A stretch of DNA of 64,000 nucleotides from Aureococcus anophagefferens (taxonomy: Eukaryota; Sar; Pelagophyceae; Pelagomonadales; Pelagomonadaceae), in NCBI RefSeq assembly GCF_000186865.1, contig NW_008705561.1, forward strand, positions 1,093,932 through 1,157,931, in the 5' to 3' direction. The notes under the pieces were generated by a model, which was not told the DNA's origin, did not search any database, and worked only from the letters and a program-made list of their open reading frames with translations. Both the position numbers and the translations under genes were made by a program. Below are positions 34,880 through 45,300 of the stretch, piece after piece; within the stretch, counting starts at the first letter, position 1, and each line of letters begins with the position of its first letter.

Positions 34880-35965
34880 TCGGGGGTCCTCCCCCCGTGC
34901 CCGCCGACACGAGCCCGCCGACGCGGCCGCACCGCCACGCTTCGCGCCACGCGCGCCGCACATGAGGTAAAACAATCACCAAGAGCGTACTTCTAGTACC
35001 GTTGAGGGTCAAATTGAAAGTCTTGGCTTTTTTCAAGGGGAACTCTATTAAGCCTGGGGATGCAACTAAACGATTGACGGCCGCGCGAGCTCTGTCCGGT
35101 TCGACGCTCAATAAACCAAGTTACTCCAGATTTCGTGGCTACGGACGAAAGCGCCGTGGGCGTCTCATGGGCTGCGATGGGCGTGAAATCACCACTTGCA
35201 GCCCCATAGCGCCGCACGACGACCCTAGCGTGCATGGCCCCCAAGGCGACTCTCGGGGGGACGAACGAGGTCTGTCCGTCGGAAGAGACGCGACGCGAAA
35301 CCGATTGCGTGGAGCTGAGAACGAGTCGTTTTGAGGGGTAAAATGGGTAGTTCGGCCCCCTCCAGACCCGTTTCTGGCGCTCCCGGGCGCAGCTCAGCGT
35401 CGGAGATCGTTCATAGACACCCCACGCGCCTCCGGTTGCGCGGGTCTGACCACAGAGTCAGAAGTCGTTGATCTGGCCTCCTCTCAAGAACCGGCGCCGC
35501 GCCGCGGTCCGGAGCCCGAACGTCTGCTGCGCCAGCAATAGGTCGCCTCGTTCCGTTTTTTCGCGGAGGCCCCGGGGGAAGGGGTTGGGATGGGCGGACG
35601 GCGAAAAGCGGAACGAGGCCCGCACCTGCCGCGACCGTGGACCGCCAGAACCGATTTCGAGGAGACGGACGCAGCCCGTGCGTCGCCGCATCGACGCCCG
35701 CAGCGAAGCGGCTTCGCCAGGTTCGTCCAGGGACCGGGGGCGACGCGCCGCGCCAGGCGCCGGCCCCGGGGAGCCCCATGGACGGCCGTCCCAAAATGGG
35801 CTGCTTCGAAAGAAACGACGGACACAGCTCCCGTGGCCCAGTCCCGTGAAGCACCCACCCCAGTCTAGATACAGATCCCCTTGCTTTTTTGCAGTCCGGC
35901 GAGATCAGAGAGGGAGTTGCGCGTCGACGACGCGCTGCCCCGCTCTTGGAGTTGGGCAGCCGGCC
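34880..35965. other. Intergenic, no gene seen
   Basis: About 1.1 kb with only short overlapping frames. The part 34970-35345 is lower in GC and has mixed codon-like structure on both strands but no frame with protein character. 35400-35870 is open in several frames at once, as expected from composition. It must contain the promoter of the large gene at 35966. Confidence 0.5.
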
Positions 35966-38900
35966 ATGGCGGCAGCCTTGGTCCTCCTGCTATGCTACGT
36001 CGGTGCCGCGACGAGCACGCGCTCGTTGACGCAGAGGACAGAGGAGCGGCGCCTCGCGAAATGGGCAGCTCTAGAGCGGCGCCTCGAGGACTACGGCTAT
36101 GGGTACGGTGCGAGCGACGACGGCGGCACGAGCTATTCGTCGAACGACGACGGCGGCACGAGCTATTCGTCGAACGACGACGGCGGCACGAGCTATTCGT
36201 CGAACGACGACGGCTCCAGCGCCTCGAACGACGACGGCGGCAGCGCATCGAACGACGACGGCTCCAGCGCCTCGAACGACGACGGCGGCAGCGCCTCGAA
36301 CGACGACGGATCCAGTGCTTCGAACGACGACGGCGGCACGAGCTATTCGTCGAACGACGACGGCGGCAGCGCCTCGAACGACGACGGCGGCAGCGCCTCG
36401 AACGACGACGGCGGTACGAGCTATTCGTCGAACGACGACGGCGGAAGCGCGTCGAACGACGATGGCGGCACGAGCTATTCGTCGAACGACGACGGCGGCA
36501 GCGCGGGCGATGATGGCGGCAGCGTCGTCGCAAACGACGACGGTGGTGGCAGCTATGGCGGCGGCTCGGACGACGGCGGCAGCTATGGCGGCGGCTCGGA
36601 CGACGGTGGCAGCTACGGCGGCGGCTCGGACGACGGTGGCAGCTACGGCGGCGGCTCGGACGACGGTGGCAGCTACGGCGGCGGCTCGGACGATGGCGGC
36701 AGCTACGGCGGCGGCGCCGACGACGGAGGCGGCTACGGCTACGGCGGCGGTGACGACGGAGGCGGCTACGGCTACGGCGGCGGTGACGACGGAGGCGGCT
36801 ACGGCTACGGCGGCGGTGACGACGGAGGGGGCTACGGCTACGGCGGCGGTGACGACGGAGGGGGCTACGGCTACGGCGGCGGTGACGACGGAGGCGGCTA
36901 CGGCTACGGCGGCGACGGCTACGGCTACGGCGGCGATGGCTACGGCTACGGCGGCGACGGCTACGGCTACGGCGGCGGCGGCTACGGCTACGGCGGCGAT
37001 GGCTACGGCTACGGCGGCGACGGCTACGGCTACGGCGGCGGCGGCTACGGCTACGGCGGCGACGGCTACGGCTATGGCGGCGACGGCTACGGCTACGGAG
37101 GAGAATACGGCTACGGCGGCGACGGCTACGGCTACGGCTACGGCGGCGATGGCTACGGCTACGGAGGAGAATACGGCTATGGCGGAGACGGCTACGGCTA
37201 CGGAGGAGAATACGGCTACGGCGGCGACTACGGCTACGAGGGCTACGGCTACGGCGGCGACGACTTCTACGGCGGCGACGACTTCGGCTACGAGTACGTC
37301 TACGACGACTTCGCCTACGACTTCTTCGACGACGACTTCTACTACTTCCCCGAGGTGACGTCGTGTGACGAGTCGCTGGGCGCCGCGCCCGTGCTCACGT
37401 CCGCGAAATTCTCCGGCACGGGCGGCCAGCTCCTCGTCGCGTTCGACAAGGACACGGACTTTGGGTGGCTCGAGGGCGAGGTGCCCTGCGACGAGCTCGT
37501 CGACTTCCCCGGCGCGGCCGACGCGTCCTGCGAGTGGCAGACGGCGAGCGTCGTCGTCGCGACGCTCGAGAACGGCGCCACCGTGCTCCCGGGGGACGCG
37601 GCGACGCTCGTCTGGGAGGAGATCCGCGCCGCCTGCCCCTACGAGGACGACCCGTGGTACTGCGAGTGCTGGCCCGCGGCGGCGGCGACGAGTGTTACGA
37701 TCGCGCCGCCGGACGAGCCGCTGATCCCGGAGGTGGTGGTCGAGGCGCCGCGGTCCGTGGGCGTCTGCGGCGGCCTCGAGGTCGACGCGGCCATGTCGTC
37801 GGGCTCCGGCGGCCGCGACTTCACGGACGTGACCTGGAGCGTACAGTTCCTCGATAACACGTTGAGCGACGAGAACAAGACGGCCATGCTCGACGCCGTC
37901 GCCGGCGCGGCGGGGAGCACGCTCTTGGAGGTGCCCGCGGAGGCCCTCGCGGGCGTCGCGGACACGTCCGTGCGCTTCGGCCTGTCGCTGACGAACTACC
38001 TCGCCGGCACGGGCAGCGACGACGCCGCGGCGCTCGTGTCCGTGTCGTCCGCGGCGATCCCCGAGGTCGTCATCGTCGGCGGCGGCAGCCAGAAGCACGC
38101 GAGCTACAAGCGGCTCGAGATCGTCGCCGCGGCGTCCGTGTCCGGCTGCGACGGCCAGGCGCTGTCGACGAACGGGTTAACGTACGCGTGGTCGCTCGCG
38201 GGCTTCCCGGGCGTCCAGAGCACGTCCGTGGACCCGCGGCGCTTCCGCCTCGACGCCTACGCCCTGTCCGCCGCGACGGACTACGCGCTGGACGTGACGG
38301 TCGCCGACGTCGCCGGACGGAACAACAGCGCGTCCGTCATCGTCCGCGTCGGCGAGTCGCCCGTCGAGGCCGCGGTCGACAACGGCGAGTTCGCCGTGGG
38401 CAACGCCGAGGTCTTCACGCTGGACGCGTCGCCGTCGCGGGACCCGGACCAGACGGCGGCGGGCGTCGGTTTGGACTACGCGTGGACGACGAACGGCACC
38501 GTCGTGAGCACGGCCGCGAGCTTCACCGTCGACGCGGCGACGCTGGCCGCGGGGCGGAAGCACACCTTCGCGGTCTTCGTGAGCGCGTCGGGCAACCCCG
38601 CGCGCAACGACACGGCCGCGGCCGTCGTCCAGGTCGTCAACGTCGCGTCGCTGCCGACGGTGGGCGCGCGGTTGCTCGTGCAGACGCCCAAGGTGAACCC
38701 GTCGGAGGCCGTGACGCTCGTCGGGGGCCTGTCCCACGTCAACGCCCTCGACTGCGAGTGGGTCCTCGTCTCCGGCGACCTCGCGACGGCGTCGAGTCTC
38801 GCGGACGCGGCGTCGACGCCGACGACGGGCATCGCCGTCGCCGCGAACACGCCGTCGGCGCGCTACCTCAAGCTCCTGCCCGACGCGCTGACGCCCGGCG

Positions 38901-41900
38901 CGTCCTACGCCTTCCGCCTCGTCGCCTACGACCGCACGCCGGGCGCGAACCTCCAGGGCTACGCGCGCGTGGACCTCCTGGCGAACGCGAAGCCCACGTC
39001 CGGCGCCCTGGCCGTCGCGCCCGCGAGCGGCTACACGCTCGAGACGGTCTTCGCGCTGACGGCGAGCGGCTGGGTCGACGACGCCGACGACCTGCCCTTG
39101 TCCTACGAGTTCTACTACGCGACGCAGGCCGGCGGCGTCGAGTTCCAGCTGAAGACGGGCCTGTCCTTGTCGTACGACGCGTTGCTGCCCGCGGGCACGG
39201 ACCTCGCGCGCGAGGTCGTCGCCATCGCCTACGTCGTCGACCAGTACGGCGCCAAGGCGAGGGCGTCGGCGACGGCCGTCGTCGAGACGCGCGAGCTCAC
39301 GACGGCGCAGCTCGCGAACCTCACGGATTCCCTGCTCTACGCGGCGTTCGACACAGGCAACACGGAGGCCGTCTACCAGACGCTCAACTCCGCGGGGACG
39401 CTGCTGGGCAAGGCGAACTGCTCCCTGGACTGCGCGGACTACGGCCGCGAGGTCTGCAGCGCCGCGGCGCCCGACTCGTGCGGCGCGTGCCTCGCGGGCA
39501 CGGTCGGCTCCGCGGCGCCGTCGACCTTCGCCTGCCGGTCGGCGACGGCGACCTGCTCGACGAAGGGCGCGACCTGCGGCCGCGACTGCGCGCCCTGCGC
39601 GGTCGACGAGGCCTGCTTCGGCGACGAGGACTGCGACAGCGGCTACTGCGATTCCGGTTTATGCGCGTACCCGCCGCTGACCTGCGCGTCGAACTGCACG
39701 GGCCAGGGCTTCTGCGTCTTCGTCGACAAGACCGCGGCCTACGCGGAGCTGCCCGAGGGCCTGGCGTGCACCGTGGCCGACGCGAGCTGGTGCCAGACGA
39801 AGTGCGTCTGCGACGCGGGGTGGTACGGCGACGCGTGCGAGTACGACGAGGCCGAGTACGACGAGCGCCTGTCGCTGACGACGACGCTGCTCTCGGGCCT
39901 CGCCGGCGGCATGACGGGCCAGGACAGCGACGCCGTCGCCGCGAACCAGGCGAGCTCGAGCCTGGGGCTGCTGACGTCGCGGCCGTGCGAGATGGCCGAG
40001 AGCGGCTCCGTAGGCGACGCGCAGTCGGCGACGCTCACGCTCGCGTCCGACGCGACGACGGAGGGCCTGGTGGACGGCACGGCGGACGCGCTCGTCGCGT
40101 CGCTGTCGTCCTACGTCGACGCGGACGCGTGCCCCGAGACGCCGCTCCGGCGGCGGCGGCTGACGGCCGTGCGCCACCTGCGGAGCGGCCGCCGGCTGAC
40201 GACGTCGTCCGGCGGCGACGCGACGACGGGCACGGTCATGGCGAGCGCGACGGACGACGTCACCGAGGCCATGCTCCTCTCCGCGGTCCCGGGCGAGTCG
40301 CCGGTCACGGCGGTGTCCGAGAACCTGAAGCTCGGCGGCCGGCGCCTCGACGCCGACGCGCCCGAGGGCGAGGCCCTCGCCGCGCCGCTCACGGCCGCGG
40401 AGATGGCCGCGGGCGTCCAGGCCGCGCAGATGGCGCTGCCCCAGACGTCCGCGGAGGAGACGGCGAACGCGACGGCCGTGGACATGCAGCTCGCCCAGTA
40501 CGGCGCCAACGTCGTCGGCTCCTCCGGCGCGAACGCGACGTCCCTCAACTTCACGACGACGCCCATCCGCACGGCCGTCTTCGCCACCGTCGGCGGCCGG
40601 CGGCGCCGGTTGAGCCGCGCGGGCGCGTTCGGCGACGCGCGGCGGCGCCTCGCCAAGTCCAAGGGCTCGTCGGCCGGCGTCGGCGGCGGCAATTCGGGCC
40701 AGTCGGCGAGCGCCGCGGGGAACCTGAATTCCCTGAACCTCGACATGGACGGGTCCTACGTCTTCGTCCTCCGCCGCGACAAGGCGCTCGATTCGTGGCG
40801 GGGCACGAACGAGAGCTACTTCCTCCAGTGCGCGGAGGGCGACCTGGACCAGCGCTGGGGCGTCGACAAGTGGACGGGCCGGGAGAACGCGACGTGCAGC
40901 GGCGCCGCGGAGCCCATCAGCCTCGTGTGCGCGGGCACCTACGACGAGCTCACGGTGAACTGCACCGTCAACACCGTGGACCAGTGCCTCACGTACGACG
41001 AGTCGCTCGACTACTGGGACGCGGACCTCTGCGCCGCGGACATCGACCGGTCCAACGACGTCAACATCACCTGCGTCTGCCCCTACATCCCGCCGTCGAC
41101 GTCCTTCGACATGTCCGCGAGCACCGAGGCCGTCGCGGGCTACTACGCGTCGATGATGGCCGACGGCCTGTCCCCGGAAGTCTTCACGAAGAACCTGTTG
41201 CTGGTCTACACCTACGCCGTCATCTTCGGCCTCACCGCCGTTTTCCTGGCCTACGCGGTCTGGGCGGACAGGAAGGACGCCGCCGCGAACGCCGCCGAGG
41301 TCGCGCCGGCGGCGGACGAGGCGCCGCTGCGGCTCGGCGACCAGCACGACTTCGTCGAGGAGTCCATGGAGGAGGTCGTCGTCGAGAACTGGGGCTACAA
41401 GTGGTACCTCGCGATCCTCGACAACCACCTCCACCTCGCGTGGCTCTGGTTCGACGAGGCCGAGCCGCGGTGGCTCCGCGTCTTGCTGCTGCCCCTGGAC
41501 TGGGTCACGGTCATGTTCGCCGAGGCCGTGGGGGGCTCCTACGCCTACCCGACGGGCCTCTGCGACCAGGACAAGTTCCACAAGGACCCCGACGCCTGCG
41601 AGGGCATCCGCCACCCGTACACGAAGGACGAGCAGGTCTGCCGCTTCAACCTGCTCACGGAGCAGTGCACCTACGTGCCGCCGGACACGGGGGGCGCCTG
41701 GCTCGACGGGTCCATGATCCAGGTCGTCATCCTCACGACGTTCATCATCGTGCCGACGGTCAAGTTCTTCGAGTGGTGCTTCAACAACTACCTCCTCGCG
41801 CCCACGCGGCAGCCCGGCGCCGCCGTCGCGCCGAGCGACGCATCCCCGGAGAAGAAGCAGGCGCCGAAGCTCCGCGCGTCGGGCAGGAAGCTCCTCGTGG

Positions 41901-43669
41901 AAGCTCCCGCCAAGGACGCCGAGGCGCCGAGCCGCGCGTCGGCCGCGGCCGCGACCGGCGCGGCGAGCATCCGCGAGTCCAAGGTCGCGCTCGAGGCCGC
42001 GAAGCAGGCCGACTTCGACGCGCTGGCGGCGTCCATGGGCCGGCACCTCGATGCCGTGGAGCTCGCGTTGGCCAAGCGGGCGCGGCGGCCCCTCGCGCCC
42101 GGGAGCGTGAAGCGAGCGGCGAACATGGACGAGGACTGGTTCGACGCGGCGCGCGCCGCGTGCGTGCCCTTCGTGCTCGCCGTGCTCGCGCGCTTCCAGG
42201 AGCTCGACGACGCCATCGACGACGCGGCCCGGGACGCGAGCGACGCCAAGCAGTCGCAGAAGCTCGCGCGGCAGCTCAAACGCGTGCGGAGGAAGCTGGC
42301 CTCGGACTACCCGGGCCGCGATAAGGTCGGCGACGGCGTCTTCGTCAAGGCCTGCTACCGCGCGTGCCTGCGGCTCCACGCCCAGGCCTGCGAGTGGGAG
42401 CCCATCTTGCTGAACTGCGCAACCACTAAAGACTGCGAGAAGCAGATGCTCGTCTTCACGCGGCTCGAGGTCCTGGACCCGGTGCAGGACGCGCTCTACC
42501 GCCAGCTCTACGAGGTCGACTTCTCCGCCGAGGAGGAGGCCGAGCCCGTGGAGCGCTGGCAGAAGGCCGCCTGCGCCATCGCCCTCTTCTTCCTGGCCAT
42601 CTACCTCATGTGGTGGACGCTCGCGTACACGCTGAGCGTGCGGAACACGCCCGGCGCGGGCGCGTCGGCCGTGCGGCTCTGGTGGCGCATGACCATGTTC
42701 GCCCAGATCATCACCATCGTCGTCTTCGAGCCCCTGGAGATTTTGGTGCTCAACGTCTTCCTGCCCGGCGCGCTGAGCCCCGTCATGAAGCACAAGGGCG
42801 ATCCCGCGGCGACGGTCGACTTCCCCTACCGGACGCCGCTCGCGGACCGGGCCTCGGCGTTGTTGCTGCGCCGCCACCCGGCCAAGGCGCCGGCCATGGC
42901 GAGCCGCATCGACTACCGCGACGCGTCGTCGGCGCTCCGGGACCGGCGGACGACCGTGCGGAACCGCGCGCGCCGCGAGGCCGTGCTCTCCAACACGGCG
43001 ACGGGCACGCGGCTCGCGCTCGAGAGCTTCGCCGCCGACGGCCGCCACAAGGAGGAGAACCGGCAATTCCGCGCGCGCTGCGCGCGCTGGGATCCCGCGG
43101 AGATCGAGAGCATCTCGAACCGGACGCTCTTCTGGCGCCAGCCCCTCTACGCGGCCGTCTTCGCCGTGGCCGCGGGCGTCCTCATCATCCTCCAGGAGGA
43201 CGTCCAGGGGGCGGTCATCGACGAGATGCTCGTCTGCGTCGTGGGCGTCTTCTTCCTCATCCCGGACATCACGCTCCCGAAGACGTTCTGGGGCACGCTG
43301 GGCCTGCACGCGGGCTTCATGATGTTCCTGTTCGTGGCGCTGCTGAACCCGATCCGCTGCCTCTGCCGCAAGAAGAAGAAGAAGGAGACCGGCCGCAAGC
43401 GCCGCGCGAGCGACGCGAAGAACTCGCCGCGGACGGAGGCCGTGCTCAGGGCGGCGGGCGTGGACGTCGGCGCGGGCGACCTGGGGGTCTCGCGCGAGTT
43501 CGTCGACTGGGCCGCCGCGCGCAAGATCACGCCCCTGCAGCGCCGCGTCCGCGACATCAAGGCGAAGCGGGCCAACGCCGTGACGCCGAAGACGCGGCCG
43601 TCGGCGCGGCCCGAGGAGGCCAAGGACCCCGTGGAGCCCATGCCCGAGGTACCCGAGGCGCAGGAGTAG
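35966..43669 (+). CDS. Giant REJ/EGF/GPS-like multi-span membrane protein with Gly-Asp-Tyr repeats
   Basis: 2567 residues, apparently one exon. ATG 35966 opens a signal peptide ('ALVLLLCYVGAATS'). Residues about 46-430 are low complexity: 'SNDDGGSA' and 'YSSNDDGGT' units, 'YGGGSDDGGS' units, then 'GYGYGGD' units. A Cys-stabilised segment follows, then REJ/PKD-like beta domains (about 590-1120: 'YAWSLAGFPG', 'VFTLDASPSRDPDQ', 'LDYAWTTNG'). An EGF-like repeat lies near 1235-1295 ('CTGQGFC', 'CDAGWYGDACEYDE'). A GPS-like 'ITCVCPYIPPSTSFDMS' precedes the first of about six or seven membrane spans (near 1745, 1920, 2205, 2245, 2395, 2420, 2450). The order REJ-GPS-multi-span recalls polycystin-1-like receptors; the family call is inference. 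The tail is basic. Confidence 0.75.
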   Translation: MAAALVLLLCYVGAATSTRSLTQRTEERRLAKWAALERRLEDYGYGYGASDDGGTSYSSNDDGGTSYSSNDDGGTSYSSNDDGSSASNDDGGSASNDDGSSASNDDGGSASNDDGSSASNDDGGTSYSSNDDGGSASNDDGGSASNDDGGTSYSSNDDGGSASNDDGGTSYSSNDDGGSAGDDGGSVVANDDGGGSYGGGSDDGGSYGGGSDDGGSYGGGSDDGGSYGGGSDDGGSYGGGSDDGGSYGGGADDGGGYGYGGGDDGGGYGYGGGDDGGGYGYGGGDDGGGYGYGGGDDGGGYGYGGGDDGGGYGYGGDGYGYGGDGYGYGGDGYGYGGGGYGYGGDGYGYGGDGYGYGGGGYGYGGDGYGYGGDGYGYGGEYGYGGDGYGYGYGGDGYGYGGEYGYGGDGYGYGGEYGYGGDYGYEGYGYGGDDFYGGDDFGYEYVYDDFAYDFFDDDFYYFPEVTSCDESLGAAPVLTSAKFSGTGGQLLVAFDKDTDFGWLEGEVPCDELVDFPGAADASCEWQTASVVVATLENGATVLPGDAATLVWEEIRAACPYEDDPWYCECWPAAAATSVTIAPPDEPLIPEVVVEAPRSVGVCGGLEVDAAMSSGSGGRDFTDVTWSVQFLDNTLSDENKTAMLDAVAGAAGSTLLEVPAEALAGVADTSVRFGLSLTNYLAGTGSDDAAALVSVSSAAIPEVVIVGGGSQKHASYKRLEIVAAASVSGCDGQALSTNGLTYAWSLAGFPGVQSTSVDPRRFRLDAYALSAATDYALDVTVADVAGRNNSASVIVRVGESPVEAAVDNGEFAVGNAEVFTLDASPSRDPDQTAAGVGLDYAWTTNGTVVSTAASFTVDAATLAAGRKHTFAVFVSASGNPARNDTAAAVVQVVNVASLPTVGARLLVQTPKVNPSEAVTLVGGLSHVNALDCEWVLVSGDLATASSLADAASTPTTGIAVAANTPSARYLKLLPDALTPGASYAFRLVAYDRTPGANLQGYARVDLLANAKPTSGALAVAPASGYTLETVFALTASGWVDDADDLPLSYEFYYATQAGGVEFQLKTGLSLSYDALLPAGTDLAREVVAIAYVVDQYGAKARASATAVVETRELTTAQLANLTDSLLYAAFDTGNTEAVYQTLNSAGTLLGKANCSLDCADYGREVCSAAAPDSCGACLAGTVGSAAPSTFACRSATATCSTKGATCGRDCAPCAVDEACFGDEDCDSGYCDSGLCAYPPLTCASNCTGQGFCVFVDKTAAYAELPEGLACTVADASWCQTKCVCDAGWYGDACEYDEAEYDERLSLTTTLLSGLAGGMTGQDSDAVAANQASSSLGLLTSRPCEMAESGSVGDAQSATLTLASDATTEGLVDGTADALVASLSSYVDADACPETPLRRRRLTAVRHLRSGRRLTTSSGGDATTGTVMASATDDVTEAMLLSAVPGESPVTAVSENLKLGGRRLDADAPEGEALAAPLTAAEMAAGVQAAQMALPQTSAEETANATAVDMQLAQYGANVVGSSGANATSLNFTTTPIRTAVFATVGGRRRRLSRAGAFGDARRRLAKSKGSSAGVGGGNSGQSASAAGNLNSLNLDMDGSYVFVLRRDKALDSWRGTNESYFLQCAEGDLDQRWGVDKWTGRENATCSGAAEPISLVCAGTYDELTVNCTVNTVDQCLTYDESLDYWDADLCAADIDRSNDVNITCVCPYIPPSTSFDMSASTEAVAGYYASMMADGLSPEVFTKNLLLVYTYAVIFGLTAVFLAYAVWADRKDAAANAAEVAPAADEAPLRLGDQHDFVEESMEEVVVENWGYKWYLAILDNHLHLAWLWFDEAEPRWLRVLLLPLDWVTVMFAEAVGGSYAYPTGLCDQDKFHKDPDACEGIRHPYTKDEQVCRFNLLTEQCTYVPPDTGGAWLDGSMIQVVILTTFIIVPTVKFFEWCFNNYLLAPTRQPGAAVAPSDASPEKKQAPKLRASGRKLLVEAPAKDAEAPSRASAAAATGAASIRESKVALEAAKQADFDALAASMGRHLDAVELALAKRARRPLAPGSVKRAANMDEDWFDAARAACVPFVLAVLARFQELDDAIDDAARDASDAKQSQKLARQLKRVRRKLASDYPGRDKVGDGVFVKACYRACLRLHAQACEWEPILLNCATTKDCEKQMLVFTRLEVLDPVQDALYRQLYEVDFSAEEEAEPVERWQKAACAIALFFLAIYLMWWTLAYTLSVRNTPGAGASAVRLWWRMTMFAQIITIVVFEPLEILVLNVFLPGALSPVMKHKGDPAATVDFPYRTPLADRASALLLRRHPAKAPAMASRIDYRDASSALRDRRTTVRNRARREAVLSNTATGTRLALESFAADGRHKEENRQFRARCARWDPAEIESISNRTLFWRQPLYAAVFAVAAGVLIILQEDVQGAVIDEMLVCVVGVFFLIPDITLPKTFWGTLGLHAGFMMFLFVALLNPIRCLCRKKKKKETGRKRRASDAKNSPRTEAVLRAAGVDVGAGDLGVSREFVDWAAARKITPLQRRVRDIKAKRANAVTPKTRPSARPEEAKDPVEPMPEVPEAQE
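36104..37260. repeat. Long coding minisatellite (24-30 bp units)
   Basis: About 1.15 kb of tandem units that change type along the length: AACGACGACGGC-based units to 36510, AGCTATGGCGGCGGCTCGGA-based 30-bp units to about 36715, then TACGGCTACGGCGGC-based units to 37260. The frame is kept throughout, and unit boundaries are sharp, as expected from slippage or unequal exchange. Allele length is likely variable. Confidence 0.95.
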
Positions 43670-43683
43670 CCCCCATTGCAACA

Positions 43684-44481
43684 CTAAGATGACTCCCGAA
43701 CGACCGTGACGAAGCGGAACGCGTGGACCTCGCGCGGCGCGTCGTCCGCCGCGACGCGGAGCTCGAGGACCTCCTCCGAGACGCCCAGGCCCCGGCTCCG
43801 GAGCAGCGCGGCGGCCGCCGCGAGCGGCCGGCGCAGCGCGGCGGAGCAGAGCACCGCGCGGCCGCCCGGTGTGAGCCGCCGCGGGAGCTCGTCCGCGAGC
43901 GCGGCCGCGTCCTCGGCCCGGTACGCGATCTCCGCGCCGAGCACGAGGTCCGCGGGCGCCGGCGGCGCGTAGGCCGCGCCCGCGACGCTGTCGAAGCCGC
44001 CGGCGCCGGACCCGTAGGCGTGGCCGGCGACGGTCGCCGCGGCGCCGCAGCGCGCGGCGGCCGCGCGGATCGCCGGCAGCAGCTCCGCGGCGCCGTCCGT
44101 GAGGGTGACGCGCGCGCTGGGCAGCGCGCGCGCGGCGTAGCAGCCGGGGAGGGCCGTCCCTCCGCAGCCGAGCTCGACGACGGACGCCGCGCCGGCGAGG
44201 CCGCCGCCGTGGAGCCGCAGCGAGAGCGCGATCGCTCCGGGCCAGAGCGCGTGGCCCGTGCCGGAGCCGCGCGCCGTCGGCCGCAGCTCCTGGACGTCGA
44301 GGCTCGGGCCGCCGGCGTAGGCGAGCCTCTTCGCGACGATGTCGCCCGAGGCATGGAGCACGTCGCAGCGACACGAGGCGATCTCCGCGCCGTCGGCGCC
44401 GACGAGCGCGTAGGTCGCGGACCGCCAGGCGTAGATGCCGCTCGGGCCGTGCGACGGCGCGGCGTTCGTGTACGTCTCGCT
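43684..44481 (-). CDS. METTL21-like protein methyltransferase (Methyltransf_16)
   Basis: 265 residues from ATG 44481 ('MSETYTNAAPSHG'); ATGs at 44508 and 44589 in the same frame are alternatives. The Rossmann fold shows 'GTGHALWPGAIALSLRL' (the family's '[GT]G...W.[GA]A..L' opening), the SAM loop 'VVELGCGGTALPG', acidic strand 'RVTLTDGA' and the post-motif 'ADLVLGAEIAYRAED' that matches the family's 'D.....D..Y' segment. Members methylate lysine in chaperones and elongation factors. Its stop is 14 bp from the end of the giant membrane protein (convergent). Confidence 0.75.
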   Translation of the reverse strand, partial: SETYTNAAPSHGPSGIYAWRSATYALVGADGAEIASCRCDVLHASGDIVAKRLAYAGGPSLDVQELRPTARGSGTGHALWPGAIALSLRLHGGGLAGAASVVELGCGGTALPGCYAARALPSARVTLTDGAAELLPAIRAAAARCGAAATVAGHAYGSGAGGFDSVAGAAYAPPAPADLVLGAEIAYRAEDAAALADELPRRLTPGGRAVLCSAALRRPLAAAAALLRSRGLGVSEEVLELRVAADDAPREVHAFRFVTVVRESS

Positions 44482-44665
44482 CATGGGAAGCGCGAGCAGG
44501 CTGCTCATGGTCTTTGCGGGCAGCCCCAAATCACAGAAGCATCGATTCGATCGGGAGCCAGGCAACGATGCCTTTGACATTGACGACACTTTAGACCTGG
44601 GTATGATGTGCTAGCGCTGCCATCGTCTCGGAGAGCTGCCCCGCGCTCCCGGCGGCGCCCACGTT

Positions 44666-45229
44666 ATGGCCGCGGACCAGTCCGCGAGGCAGCCCCTGCC
44701 GGCGGCGACGCTGCTCTTCGACCCCGAGCTCCATGCGGCGCCCGCCGTGCGCATCCGGCGGACGCGCGGGCCCTACATGGACAAGATCACGACCATGACG
44801 CACCTGCCGCACCCCGACACGGCCGTCTGGCGGCGTCTGAAGAACGTGCCGCGCGTCATCCCGGACCTGAGCCACACGGGCCTCATGAGCGAGATGTCGG
44901 CGCCGACGCCCGCCTTCATGCGGCCCGACGGCCGCATGACGTCGGACCTGCGGAACACGATCAAGGAGCGCGTCCGCGCGCTGCCGGACATCAAGCCCAA
45001 CCGCGACATGGCGGCGCGGGACAAGAAGCGCATCCAGCAGGCGTCCCTGGGCCAGCTCTACAGCGAGGAGAACTACACCAACTACACGCACAGGGCCGAC
45101 GACGACGACGACGAGCAGACGCTCGAGGAGTCGGTCTTCGAGCCGTCCGTCGAGCCGGGCAAGCGCACGAAGAAGCCCTACTCGACGGCCTCCCTCGCGA
45201 CGCTCATGCTCGAGGCCGAATACGGGTGA
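44666..45229 (+). CDS. Unrecognised 187-aa protein
   Basis: From ATG 44666. Mixed basic and Pro-rich N-terminal half with 'HLPHPDTAVWRRLKNVPRVI' and 'FMRPDGRMTSDLRNTIKER'. An acidic Asp run at about 143-148 precedes the basic C-terminus 'RTKKPYSTASLATLML'. No signal peptide, membrane span or catalytic motif is visible; it looks partly disordered. It is divergent from the METTL21-like gene (184 bp between starts) and convergent with the acid phosphatase (71 bp). Confidence 0.55.
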   Translation: MAADQSARQPLPAATLLFDPELHAAPAVRIRRTRGPYMDKITTMTHLPHPDTAVWRRLKNVPRVIPDLSHTGLMSEMSAPTPAFMRPDGRMTSDLRNTIKERVRALPDIKPNRDMAARDKKRIQQASLGQLYSEENYTNYTHRADDDDDEQTLEESVFEPSVEPGKRTKKPYSTASLATLMLEAEYG

Positions 45230-45300
45230 GAGGCGAGGTGCGCCTCGCTCATCGTAACGTGTCCCGCCGCGCGCGCCGCGGCCGCGCGCCCGGACGCCGG

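Noticed and set aside
36104..37260. CRISPR-like array
   Set aside because: Units are contiguous, in frame and without unique spacers; it is a coding minisatellite.
38188..42324. 1378-codon plus-strand frame inside the giant gene
   Set aside because: A shifted-frame shadow with poly-Arg composition.
39659..44374. 1571-codon minus-strand open frame opposite the giant membrane protein
   Set aside because: The plus strand has signal peptide, domains and membrane spans; the antisense reading is Arg/Val/Glu-rich and without motifs, a product of GC-rich codons.
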